Positions 16,457-24,043 of a DNA stretch of 64,000 nt are shown here, piece after piece. Numbering within the stretch: position 1 is the stretch's first letter; the number at the start of each line of letters is the position of its first letter. Position numbers and translations under genes: made by a program. Source of the DNA: Cellvibrionaceae bacterium (lineage in GTDB: Bacteria > Pseudomonadota > Gammaproteobacteria > Pseudomonadales > Cellvibrionaceae). Below the pieces are notes generated by a model. That model saw only the letters and a program-made list of their open reading frames with translations, did not search any database and was not told the DNA's origin. The stretch covers positions 310,001 to 374,000 of the forward strand of contig JANPZW010000013.1 in assembly GCA_024707385.1 (NCBI GenBank). The letters run 5' to 3'.

Positions 16457-16933
16457 TTACTCCGGCAAACTTACTTCAAATTTTTTTGTTTTTAATTCCC
16501 CACTCGGGTTCTGCCAGGAAGATGTAGCAATAAATTCACTTGGCATACCAAGATGGATATCAGTTAGTAAATACACTTGGTCGCCGGGCTTCAATTTCGA
16601 TTTGGGAAATTTTGATGCTAATTCGCCATTCGGGAATGGCATTGTATCTTGGCCCTTGCATTTCATTTTGAATCCCACATTGGTGGCTGAAGCCTGGCCC
16701 ATATTTACTACCGATAGCCGATAATTGCCCGAGCCATCTAGGTAAAAATATGCTCCTATATCAGCCGATTGCTTCGCATCCTCTTCCCTCTCTAGAGCTT
16801 TTAATTGAAGCTCGTTGAGCTTAGATATGGCAACGTTCATCTGATTCTCAAGTTCGGTCTGCTTTCGTGTCCGGTAAAGAGACACAAAGGCAATTATTAG
16901 AGCTAAAAATGCTATTCCGTCACCAATGCTCAA
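16457..16933 (-). CDS. Cassette protein with one membrane anchor, unknown
   Basis: A 158-residue protein if started at the TTG at 16933, which has GAGGAG seven bases upstream and gives LSIGDGIAFLALIIAFVSLY. The longer ATG frame runs through an attC site and is unlikely. One N-terminal membrane helix is followed by a coiled coil (KQTELENQMNVAISKLNELQ). A C-terminal beta-rich domain follows (YFYLDGSGNYRLSVVNMGQASATNVGF), similar in style to small immunoglobulin-like modules. No family was recognised. Confidence 0.65.
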   Translation of the reverse strand: MSIGDGIAFLALIIAFVSLYRTRKQTELENQMNVAISKLNELQLKALEREEDAKQSADIGAYFYLDGSGNYRLSVVNMGQASATNVGFKMKCKGQDTMPFPNGELASKFPKSKLKPGDQVYLLTDIHLGMPSEFIATSSWQNPSGELKTKKFEVSLPE

Positions 16934-16953
16934 TTCTCGACTCCTCGAATGAA

Positions 16954-17061
16954 ACTTAACGCTGTTGTAACCGGACCAAATTACGGAGCAGTTTTGTGTT
17001 ATAAGCGCAGCGAACACAAAACTGCGCAGTAATTTGGTCCCGGTTTACAACCTTGTTATGC
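16954..17061 (-). other. Integron attC site, near-identical to the next one
   Basis: On the minus strand, GCATAAC (R'') to GTTAAGT (R'), 108 bases. The stop codon of the upstream gene is the TAA in R''. It differs from attC 17683-17790 at only a handful of positions, including the long stem CAGTTTTGTGTT...AACACAAAACTG. Confidence 0.92.
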
Positions 17062-17664
17062 ATTTTCACTCCTATCCGCTCTTTGCTCCCGGAGTATTTC
17101 AAGATATCGCTTAAACCCATGAAGCCCATTGAGCGTATATCCATCACCAATTATTTCATCTTTATTAACATCACTAAGAGGGTCTGGCTGATTAGGATTC
17201 CACTGCATAAAATTGAATATAACCAAAGCGGAAGTTGGATCGATATTTTCGCTGGAGATTGGAAGGTAATCCGCACCTTGGAAATAGGATGGACTACTAA
17301 GTGAATCCTTATCGAGCAACAGATAAAACTTATGCCGCCAATGCTCTTCATGCTCAGAGCAGACCAATTTATAAAGCTCCGTCTTGAGCCTACTTTTCAA
17401 ATTTTTGAATTTTAAAATTTGGCGAGATGCAGTTAGCCAGTTTAACCTATCCGGCTCTGGCGGAGATTCAACTTCGCCATCACCCGAAAGTGCCTCAAAC
17501 GCTCTTTCGATTGCCAGTATTGCTTGCTGACAAATTTCCTTATCTTGAGCCAACTCCGAATCCGATTTTACTTTCCCGCGAGCCATCCAATAATTCAACG
17601 CGACAAAGACGACGGAGATCAAGGTTGCCCCACTGAATACAGTTCTCCATTCTTCTAACGACAA
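17056..17664 (-). CDS. Cassette protein with N-terminal membrane anchor, unknown
   Basis: A 202-residue protein with one predicted membrane helix (about residues 12-30, SGATLISVVFVALNYWM). A mainly helical, charged cytoplasmic domain follows, with EICQQAILAIERAFEAL and LTASRQILKFKNLKSRLKTEL. The topology resembles that of the 16457-16933 product. Its stop codon is inside attC 16954-17061 and its start follows attC 17683-17790 by about 18 bases, so it is a textbook single-gene cassette. No family was recognised. Confidence 0.72.
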   Translation of the reverse strand: MSLEEWRTVFSGATLISVVFVALNYWMARGKVKSDSELAQDKEICQQAILAIERAFEALSGDGEVESPPEPDRLNWLTASRQILKFKNLKSRLKTELYKLVCSEHEEHWRHKFYLLLDKDSLSSPSYFQGADYLPISSENIDPTSALVIFNFMQWNPNQPDPLSDVNKDEIIGDGYTLNGLHGFKRYLEILREQRADRSENA

Positions 17665-17682
17665 GTTAAATCTCCTCGAATC

Positions 17683-17790
17683 GCATAACGCCGTTGTAAC
17701 CGGACCAAATTGCGGAGCGGTTTTGTGTTATAAGCGCAGCGAACACAAAACTGCGCAGTAATTTGGTTCCGGTTTACAACTTTGTTAGTT
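17683..17790 (-). other. Integron attC site, near-identical to the previous one
   Basis: On the minus strand, AACTAAC (R'') to GTTATGC (R'), 108 bases, with AAAGTTGTAAACCGG pairing with CCGGTTACAACGG and an internal stem CAGTTTTGTGTT/AACACAAAACCG. It is one of the two clearest attC sites in the window. Confidence 0.92.
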
Positions 17791-17877
17791 GATGTAGACG
17801 ACGGACCAAAAAAATGTTACCGCACTAGCAACAACTTGAAAGCGTAAACCATGTAGTGCTGTGGTACTGAACTGAAT

Positions 17878-18063
17878 CTACTCGGCAGGAGGTTTTGCCC
17901 CAACGCGCCGGGCAGAATTTTCCGTATGAGTTTGACAGCAGGCTTTAATTTGCAATCGACCTTCTGAAATTTCTGCAACAGGAACCTGACCGTGCTCCGG
18001 GCATGGATACTCTGAGAGAATTTCATTCATTTTTCTAGCCATGGTTTGTTGAATATCTATCAT
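17878..18063 (-). CDS. Small cassette protein, unknown
   Basis: A 61-residue protein starting MIDIQQTMARKMNEILSEYP, with AAAGGG about nine bases before the ATG. It has three cysteines in a CPEHG...ACCQTH arrangement, which could bind a metal (inference). It is the first gene of the array as read on the minus strand and is followed after 85 bases by attC 17683-17790. A GTTAGTTG motif 30 bases before its start marks the upstream recombination boundary. No family was recognised. Confidence 0.6.
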   Translation of the reverse strand: MIDIQQTMARKMNEILSEYPCPEHGQVPVAEISEGRLQIKACCQTHTENSARRVGAKPPAE

Positions 18064-18374
18064 ACCGATGATCCCTTTTATTTGCCGATCTCAACTAACA
18101 TTTTAATACGGCGCATGCGCGATATCTTCCTGACACTTTCTTAAAGATTCGCCCATAACCCCCTGTTTATAAAAACACTTTCAGCAATTTTACTCGCCGC
18201 TCCCACCCCACATTCAAGCATGCTCGTTTTGCGCCACGCCCATGCGTGATATCAAGCAGTTCAGCAACGCAACCTATTGACTATAAAACATATTTCGCTT
18301 TCTGCAACGCGATATCCGCGCACTGCCGGCCGGGAGTTGACGCGGTTCTCACGAGTCGGTGTGGCTTTGCCGAA
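18064..18374. other. Right boundary of the cassette array, no gene seen
   Basis: About 310 bases between the first cassette gene and the beta-lactamase gene. It contains an R'-like GTTAGTTG (18092-18099, minus strand), which ends whatever site lies at the array head. No integrase, no convincing attI structure and no complete attC were found to its right. An AT-rich stretch near 18165-18190 could hold a cassette promoter, but no well-spaced -35/-10 pair was found. Confidence 0.5.
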
Positions 18375-19166
18375 TTAGAGAACTCCCAGAACCTTCAGGC
18401 TCTCTCTGCCAATCGGCACCCGCTTTTTAACATCCGCGTCGCCATGCACGTCCACATTCAACGCAAAGCTATACACCCGCCCGTCTTTTTCCACCCAGCC
18501 TACCCACCAGCCGATTCCCGGTGTGGTGGCGTTGGCCCAGCCGGTTTTGCCGTGGAGGCGCCAGGTGGCGGTGGATTCTAATAGGGCGATGTCTTTTACG
18601 GCGGTTTGGTTTTCAACGGGATATGACAGTTGGTTTTGCGCGAGTTTGGCCAAAAATTGGGTTTGTTCGAGGGCGCTGATTTTGAGGGGGCCGATGAGCC
18701 AGAAATTATCGACGGTTTCGCCTATTTCCCCATTGCCATAGGACAGTTTTGTTATATGTTCGCGCATGGTTTTTATGCCGGTGCGGCGAGCCAGTTCCTG
18801 ATAGACGGGCACATTGGAAATGCCTATTGCATCGCGCAGGCTCATGTCTTTTTCCCAGGAGGGAAACGGTTGCAGTTTGCCGCCGTAGGGGAGAACTTCA
18901 TCGACGTTTTTGACGGAGCCGGCGGCGAGGCTGATTAGGGTGTTGGGAATTTTGAAGGTTGAGGCGGGAAGGTAGCGTTGTTGCGCTCTGGCGAGGTTGT
19001 GACCGGAGTAGGTTTGGGTTTGCGGATCGTAAAGGACGAAGGTTCCGGTCAGTTCGGCATCTTGAAAGAGTTTGGTAATCGCTTGGGAGTGCTGCCATTT
19101 GAATTCCTCCGCACAAATGGATGCGGAGAACAGTACCAGTATGAATAACCAACAACGCCGAGCCAT
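18375..19166 (-). CDS. bla: Class D (OXA-type) beta-lactamase
   Basis: A 263-residue periplasmic serine beta-lactamase. After a signal peptide (cleaved near SICAEE) the three class D motifs are intact: STFK at residues 69-72 (nucleophile Ser69 and the Lys that is normally carboxylated), SNV at 117-119, YGN at 143-145 and KTG at 207-209. WWVGWVEKDG follows the KTG strand. Length is normal. The style PSWEKDMSLRDAIGISNVPVYQELARR resembles chromosomal oxacillinases of environmental gammaproteobacteria. It lies at the head of the attC array on the same strand but has no attC of its own, so it looks chromosomal. Hydrolysis spectrum cannot be predicted. Confidence 0.93.
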   Translation of the reverse strand: MARRCWLFILVLFSASICAEEFKWQHSQAITKLFQDAELTGTFVLYDPQTQTYSGHNLARAQQRYLPASTFKIPNTLISLAAGSVKNVDEVLPYGGKLQPFPSWEKDMSLRDAIGISNVPVYQELARRTGIKTMREHITKLSYGNGEIGETVDNFWLIGPLKISALEQTQFLAKLAQNQLSYPVENQTAVKDIALLESTATWRLHGKTGWANATTPGIGWWVGWVEKDGRVYSFALNVDVHGDADVKKRVPIGRESLKVLGVL

Positions 19167-19230
19167 GCGTCATTCCTTTTGTTTTGATTTTGTATTTAAG
19201 CCCGCCAGATATACCGGCGGGCAAATCCAA

Positions 19231-20235
19231 TTAAAACCCTGCCAGCACAATTTTGCCGCGCGCTTTGCCGGATTCGATCAGGGCGTGGGCGCGCTTGAGG
19301 TTGTCGGCGTTGATGGTGCCGAAGCTCTCGGTAAAGGTTGTGCGCAATTTTTTGCTGTCGACCATTTGCGCTACTTCGCTGAGGATAGCGTTTTGTTGGC
19401 TTATATCTTCGGTGGTAAAAAGTGCGCGAGTGAACATCAGTTCCCAGTGCAGGGAGAGACTTTTGCGTTTGAGCAGTTTGATATCGAAGGATTCCGGATC
19501 GTCAATTAAGCCGAATTTCCCCTGGGGTTTAATCATTTCCACAATTTGCTGGATGTGTTTTTCGGTCTGAGTGAGACTGACGACGTAATCCGGTTGTATG
19601 TGCAATTGCGCAAGCTGCTCGGTGAGGGATTCGTTGTGGTTGATTACATGGTGCGCGCCCATCTCCTTTACCCAGTTTTGGGTTTCCTCCCGCGAGGCGG
19701 TACCGATAATGGTGAGGCCGGTGAGTTGGCGCGCGAGCTGAACCATGATGGAGCCAACGCCGCCCGCCGCACCGATAATTAAAATCGATTTGCCATTTTC
19801 ACCCGGTTGAATTTCCAGGCGATCAAATAACATTTCCCACGCGGTCAAACTGGTGAGTGGCAGGGCGGCGGCTTGGGGAAAATCGAGGGATTCTGGCATT
19901 TTGCTGGCGATGCGTTCGTCCACTAAATGCAATTCGCTGTTGCTGCCGGGCCGGGCGATGGAGCCGGCGTACCACACGCGATCACCCGCTTTAAATAAGC
20001 TCACTTCTGGGCCTACAGCGCGCACAATGCCGGCGGCGTCCCAGCCGAGCACGCGCCACTCCCCTTCCGCCGGCGCCATGCCGCGGCGCACTTTGGTATC
20101 CACGGGGTTTACCGATACTGCGCGCACTTCCACCAGCACATCCCGCCCGGTTGCAACCGGGTCTGGCAGTTCTAAATCCACCAAGGCTTGCGGATGATCG
20201 GCGGGATATGATTTTTGATAGCCAACAGCTTTCAT
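19231..20235 (-). CDS. Zinc-less alcohol dehydrogenase/quinone oxidoreductase family protein
   Basis: A 334-residue medium-chain reductase. The N-terminal GroES-like domain has DVLVEVRAVSVNPVDTKVRRG; the cofactor domain has ILIIGAAGGVGSIMVQLARQLTG (about 150-172), the AxxGxxG signature of the NADPH-binding quinone oxidoreductase branch. The catalytic zinc ligands of true alcohol dehydrogenases are absent. It would reduce quinones or activated alkenes with NADPH in the cytoplasm. It lies eight bases downstream of thioredoxin and is probably the last gene of the TetR-controlled unit. Confidence 0.88.
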   Translation of the reverse strand: MKAVGYQKSYPADHPQALVDLELPDPVATGRDVLVEVRAVSVNPVDTKVRRGMAPAEGEWRVLGWDAAGIVRAVGPEVSLFKAGDRVWYAGSIARPGSNSELHLVDERIASKMPESLDFPQAAALPLTSLTAWEMLFDRLEIQPGENGKSILIIGAAGGVGSIMVQLARQLTGLTIIGTASREETQNWVKEMGAHHVINHNESLTEQLAQLHIQPDYVVSLTQTEKHIQQIVEMIKPQGKFGLIDDPESFDIKLLKRKSLSLHWELMFTRALFTTEDISQQNAILSEVAQMVDSKKLRTTFTESFGTINADNLKRAHALIESGKARGKIVLAGF

Positions 20236-20243
20236 AGGGTCTC

Positions 20244-20567
20244 CTATAGTGCCTGATCAATAATGGCTTTCAGTTGATTTGCGGTATTCACGCCCACTTG
20301 TACATTCACGGCTTTGCCATCTTTGAACAGGATCAGCGTGGGAATGCTGCGCACATTGTACTGACCGGCGATGGCACCGTCCTGGTCCACGTCCAGCTTG
20401 ACGATATCCACGCGATCCGCGTACTCGCTGGCCAGCACTTCCAAAATTGGTGCCTGGGCGCGGCACGGTCCACACCAGTCCGCATAAAAATCCACGAGCA
20501 CGGAGCGGGAATTGTCGATCACTTTTTGTTGAAAATCGTTTTGGTTAACCTGCGTTAAATTCGCCAT
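20244..20567 (-). CDS. trxA: Thioredoxin
   Basis: A 107-residue thioredoxin with the active site WCGPC (about residues 31-35) preceded by VLVDFYAD, the cis-proline in SIPTLILFKDGK and the C-terminal helix QLKAIIDQAL. The protein is cytoplasmic and full length. CGPC is followed by RAQAPILEVLA rather than the common KMIAPIL, so it may be an auxiliary thioredoxin rather than the main housekeeping one. It lies between the LpxR-like gene (84 bases upstream) and the quinone oxidoreductase (8 bases downstream). Confidence 0.92.
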   Translation of the reverse strand: MANLTQVNQNDFQQKVIDNSRSVLVDFYADWCGPCRAQAPILEVLASEYADRVDIVKLDVDQDGAIAGQYNVRSIPTLILFKDGKAVNVQVGVNTANQLKAIIDQAL

Positions 20568-20651
20568 TGTTTTCTCCGGTTGGGTTTCTTTGGTGATGCT
20601 TTCTTCGGCTAATGTTTTTTCTGGTTTACTTCAGTGAAATTCATTTTTCGT

Positions 20652-21734
20652 TTATTCCAGGTTGTGCCCGATCATCACGCCACCCCATACCACGTTGCGG
20701 TCGCCGTCGCCGTGGCGAAGTTCCGAGGTGTGGCCGCGCAGGCCGTAACTGATAAAAAAGCCATTGGCAAATCCATGGGTGTAACCCGCCCAGGCTTCGA
20801 GCACGAGATGGCGTAAGTCACCGCTGGAATATTCCACCGCGGAATCGCGCCATTGCCCCTGCAAAAACGCGTTGTACAAACGCGCTTTCACGGCAATTCC
20901 GGCCCAGAAAAATCGCTCCACCGAACGATTATTGAGCTGCGCGGAAGTCTCCGCATAACTCGCCTGCTCCGGGTGGAAATTGTGCCAGGCGGAATTCAGA
21001 TGACCGGTGCGGAAATTCAATCCCCAACTGGCTTCGGTGATATATCCTGCGGAAATGCTTTGCGTATGTTTGACCTCCACACTGTTGGTGGGCGCGCTCA
21101 ATAATTGCTGACGCGCCAGGCTGTAGCGCAAAGTGGGTTCGCCACCATCGGAAATCTGATGGCGCCAACCTTGCGGCGCATCGCCATCGAGCACACTGTG
21201 CAAACCTTTTTGCAGGTCGCCCACCAAATCCAAACCGAGCACTCCCACAGTCAATTGCGAGCTGATCACCGTACCGGTGAGAGGGTAGATACGCTCACTG
21301 CGGGTCGATGCGTACACCAGGCTCGCGTAGGGGCGATCCTCTGGATTCGCGGCAGGGTTTTCGATGTCCTCCGGGGTAAAACCGTAGAGGCCGAATTCCA
21401 GGCCGCGCCGTGTGGCCTTGTCCAGGCCGAGCAGGTTGTCGATCCACTCCAGCGGTTGTGCGGGCGCGCCGGTATCCTCGGCATCGTAAATGTGCAGCAG
21501 GCTGAGACCGTAGGTGTAATCCTGGTCGCGGCTGCCCGGTACGAGAAAGTCATTGTCGAAGCCGACAGCCCAGCGGTCGCAGGCTCGAATGTCGTGAGCC
21601 AGGGTCGCCTTTGGAAGCGTCGCGTTTGGAAAACTCGCCTCGGCGAATACGCTTGCTTCCCTGCTATCCGCCACCACATTGCCCGGCCCACTCAATACCA
21701 TCAAAGCGCCAAACCATCGTAATAGCTGTTTCAT
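20652..21734 (-). CDS. LpxR-like (DUF2219) outer-membrane protein
   Basis: A 360-residue outer-membrane beta-barrel of the LpxR/DUF2219 family, whose studied members remove the 3'-acyloxyacyl group of lipid A. Family features visible are NDFLVPGSRDQDYTYGLSL near the N-terminus (the Asn/Asp-rich calcium-site region), YGFTPEDIENP and DRPYASLVYASTRS, then LGLDLVGDLQKGLHS and alternating barrel strands. The start is set at MKQLLRWF (21734), giving a normal signal peptide; the longer frame would run through the operator. It is the first gene behind the paired TetR operators. Confidence 0.8.
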   Translation of the reverse strand: MKQLLRWFGALMVLSGPGNVVADSREASVFAEASFPNATLPKATLAHDIRACDRWAVGFDNDFLVPGSRDQDYTYGLSLLHIYDAEDTGAPAQPLEWIDNLLGLDKATRRGLEFGLYGFTPEDIENPAANPEDRPYASLVYASTRSERIYPLTGTVISSQLTVGVLGLDLVGDLQKGLHSVLDGDAPQGWRHQISDGGEPTLRYSLARQQLLSAPTNSVEVKHTQSISAGYITEASWGLNFRTGHLNSAWHNFHPEQASYAETSAQLNNRSVERFFWAGIAVKARLYNAFLQGQWRDSAVEYSSGDLRHLVLEAWAGYTHGFANGFFISYGLRGHTSELRHGDGDRNVVWGGVMIGHNLE

Positions 21735-21749
21735 TTTACTTCTCCTTAT

Positions 21750-21783
21750 ATGACCGGTCGCCTTTAACATAATGACCGGTCGG
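21750..21783. promoter_or_regulatory. Paired TetR-family operators upstream of the lpxR-like gene
   Basis: Two copies of the palindrome GACCGGTC, in the shared context ATGACCGGTCGNCTT, lie at 21752-21759 and 21774-21781. They are 22 bases apart, so on the same face of the helix. They sit in the short region before the lpxR-like gene. The same palindrome precedes the tetR gene. Confidence 0.78.
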
Positions 21784-21812
21784 CTTACTTTTGCCCAAAT
21801 AAAAAGTCCGGC

Positions 21813-22391
21813 TTAAAAGATCACGTTCAACATGCCGAGAAACGCGTCCAAGGGCTCACGGCATTTCGATGCTTTGGCCCGCATGATCGCTCCTTCCCAG
21901 GCATTGAAGAGAAACTCTGCAGCCTGGGTAGGCTCAAGCGGGCGGGACAGTTCGCCGCGCTCCTGCGCCTCGCGCAGGGCCTGGGCGATCAGTCCCGTCA
22001 CCTGCTTGAATTTTCGATGCAGCAACATCCGGATAGAGTCGGAGCTGTCCGACATTTCCTGGCACATGTTGCCGAGGAAGCAACCCTCGCGGAATTCATT
22101 GCCACAAGCCTGCTCTATGCCGGTTTCGAAGTAAGTGCGCAGACGTACTAATGGCGGCACTTCCACAGCAGTGAGTATGCCTTCGGCGGAGCAGCGGACG
22201 GAATTTGCGGTGAATTCCACCGCCTCCAACGCGAAAGCCTCTTTGCTCTCGAAGTAGTTGTAGAACGAGCCTTTCGGCACCCCGGCGGCGTCGACTATGT
22301 CTTTGACGCTGGTGCCGTTATAGCCCTGGCGCTTCATCACATCTATGCCGGCTTGCAGGATCTCGTCTTTTTTACGGTCGCGCTTGCTCAT
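21813..22391 (-). CDS. TetR/AcrR family transcriptional regulator
   Basis: A 192-residue repressor. The N-terminal helix-turn-helix is clear: ILQAGIDVMKRQGYNGTSVKDIVDAAGVPKGSFYNYFESKEAFALE (about residues 10-55), followed by a helical ligand domain with several cysteines (Cys at EQACGN, EGCFLG, NMCQE). Those cysteines may sense electrophiles, as in NemR-like regulators (inference). A GACCGGTC operator lies 42 bases before its start, so autoregulation is likely. The next gene unit downstream carries two copies of the same operator. Confidence 0.92.
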   Translation of the reverse strand: MSKRDRKKDEILQAGIDVMKRQGYNGTSVKDIVDAAGVPKGSFYNYFESKEAFALEAVEFTANSVRCSAEGILTAVEVPPLVRLRTYFETGIEQACGNEFREGCFLGNMCQEMSDSSDSIRMLLHRKFKQVTGLIAQALREAQERGELSRPLEPTQAAEFLFNAWEGAIMRAKASKCREPLDAFLGMLNVIF

Positions 22392-22428
22392 GGGCTGAAT
22401 CTTCGGAGTCGTCGATGGAGAGCACTTT

Positions 22429-22446
22429 ATATGACCGGTCGTCTTA
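22429..22446. promoter_or_regulatory. TetR-family operator upstream of tetR
   Basis: A third ATGACCGGTCGTCTTAT copy (palindrome 22433-22440), matching the two sites before the lpxR-like gene. It points to autoregulation of the regulator. Confidence 0.75.
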
Positions 22447-22538
22447 TTTCAAAGAACGTTTAACGCTGATGTTTAGACCGCTTGGTTATCAGAGGGAATA
22501 AGGGGCCGTTCGCACACGTAACAGCCCCGCAGGTTGGA

Positions 22539-22919
22539 TTACAGGTTCGGGCAGTCGATGGAAGGATTGTGGCCGCTGAGGAACATTTTTTGTTCTACCA
22601 GGCGAGCCTTCTGCTGCTCGTCCAGCTGGGCATAGTGCGACGGCTGCTCGAGATCTTCGATTTCCTTCTGCAATTGGCTGATCTCAGTTTTGATCGCATC
22701 GACGGACAGATTGAGGGCGGTGCAGGTTTGCGACTTTACAGCCGGATCCATCAGCTTCAACTCGGCGAGGAGTTCCTCCTTACCCACCCTCATGCTTTCA
22801 GTTTCAATTTCGATAGCGGTGAGCTTCTTCTCCAGAGCCATCAATTGTGTGGAATTGCCCTGTTGCGCCCAAACCGGCGCGACAGCGCATAAGACGAAAC
22901 ACAAAACCATTTTCTTCAT
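22539..22919 (-). CDS. Small periplasmic coiled-coil protein, unknown
   Basis: A 126-residue protein with a signal peptide (MKKMVLCFVLCAVAPVWAQ, cleavage after VWA). The mature part is largely helical and charged, with heptad-like ALEKKLTAIEIETESMRVGKEEL and TEISQLQKEIEDLE. Two cysteines (SQTCTAL, SIDCPN) could form a disulfide. No family was recognised. It is transcribed alone on the minus strand, upstream of and divergent from the tpiA region. Confidence 0.65.
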   Translation of the reverse strand: MKKMVLCFVLCAVAPVWAQQGNSTQLMALEKKLTAIEIETESMRVGKEELLAELKLMDPAVKSQTCTALNLSVDAIKTEISQLQKEIEDLEQPSHYAQLDEQQKARLVEQKMFLSGHNPSIDCPNL

Positions 22920-23248
22920 AAAACGCTATTCCAAAAGTTGTTGCGGTCGCAGCGTCTCCGGCCTCAGCCGGGACTGGCAGATGGTAAAGGCAAAAGGTGT
23001 GCGGCACCAAGAATATTTGTACGGCAGGAAGCGAAGTCATTCACAAGCAGCGCGTATAAGCGAATGAACCGGAGCGCAGTCGGCGGTCCCTTTCAATTCT
23101 TATCTACACTATTTAAGCTGCCCCACGCCTGTGTGGCCAAAGAACCCGGTAGAACCGCGGCGCCGTTAAATTTTCGCCGCGTTTTACGCAACCTCTTCAC
23201 CCGTTGACGGGTCCATTGGTAACTGCTCGTCGCTCCGGAAATATAACA
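22920..23248. other. Intergenic region before tpiA, nothing recognised
   Basis: About 330 bases between the divergent coiled-coil protein gene and tpiA. Short frames here have no ribosome site or family resemblance. It must hold the promoters of both flanking genes, but none was identified with confidence. Confidence 0.4.
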
Positions 23249-24013
23249 ATGAAACAACGTAAACCGATTGTGATAGCCAACTGGAAACTCAACGGCGGAC
23301 TGGACCTGATTTGTGTTTCGGTCGCCTCTTTCATCGGCAAACACTTCGACGCTGATATCGCCATCTGCCCGCCCTATATTTACATGCGCGATATGATGAC
23401 GTTTTTACAGTTCTCGGAATTGCATATCGGCAGTCAGAATGTCAGCCGCTTCGAATCCGGCGCCTACACCGGTGAAACCTCCGCACAGATGCTGAGAGAG
23501 GCCGGCTGCTCCTTATGTCTGGTCGGCCATTCCGAACGCCGCGCCATGTTCGGCGAAACCAACGAAGGCTGTCGCATTAAGGTACAAACAGTTATCAACC
23601 ATGGCCTGCTGCCGGTGCTTTGTGTAGGGGAGAATCAGCAGGAGCGGGAGGCGAATATCACCGAATCCGTGCTGTATCAGCAGCTGCATGAAGGGCTCGC
23701 CAATATTGAATTACATGATAAGGATTTATGTATCGCCTACGAACCGGTTTGGGCCATAGGCACGGGTCTTGCTGCTACCCCGCAGATTGCGCAGCAGGTT
23801 CATCAATTTATCCGCACTCAACTCGTTGAGTTATTCGGCACCGCAACCGCCAACCGCCTGCGCATTTTGTACGGCGGCAGCGTGAACAAAATGAATACGC
23901 GGGAACTGCTGAGCCAGCCGGATGTGGATGGCCTTCTGGTGGGCGGTGCCAGTTTGGATCCGGGGCATTTTCTCACCATCTGCCGGCAGGCTTCCGACCT
24001 TGCTGTAGCGTAG
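23249..24013 (+). CDS. tpiA: Triosephosphate isomerase
   Basis: A 254-residue TIM-barrel enzyme interconverting dihydroxyacetone phosphate and glyceraldehyde 3-phosphate. Visible active-site elements are NWKLNG (Asn/Lys near residues 11-13), VGHSERR (His of the catalytic pair), AYEPVWAIGTG (catalytic Glu and the flexible loop) and the phosphate loop LYGGSVN with GLLVGGASLDP. The ATG at 23249 follows GGAA; the longer frame begins in non-coding sequence. It sits 30 bases upstream of fba on the same strand, a natural glycolytic pair. It may be a second copy, since the pairing with fba is unlike the usual tpiA-secG context (inference). Confidence 0.93.
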   Translation: MKQRKPIVIANWKLNGGLDLICVSVASFIGKHFDADIAICPPYIYMRDMMTFLQFSELHIGSQNVSRFESGAYTGETSAQMLREAGCSLCLVGHSERRAMFGETNEGCRIKVQTVINHGLLPVLCVGENQQEREANITESVLYQQLHEGLANIELHDKDLCIAYEPVWAIGTGLAATPQIAQQVHQFIRTQLVELFGTATANRLRILYGGSVNKMNTRELLSQPDVDGLLVGGASLDPGHFLTICRQASDLAVA

Positions 24014-24043
24014 ATTTTTAATCTTATTGACCAGGTGACCAAC

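Noticed and set aside
18375..19166. Beta-lactamase as a gene cassette
   Set aside because: No attC follows its stop codon; the first recombination boundary (18092-18099) is about 275 bases further on, with unrelated sequence between.
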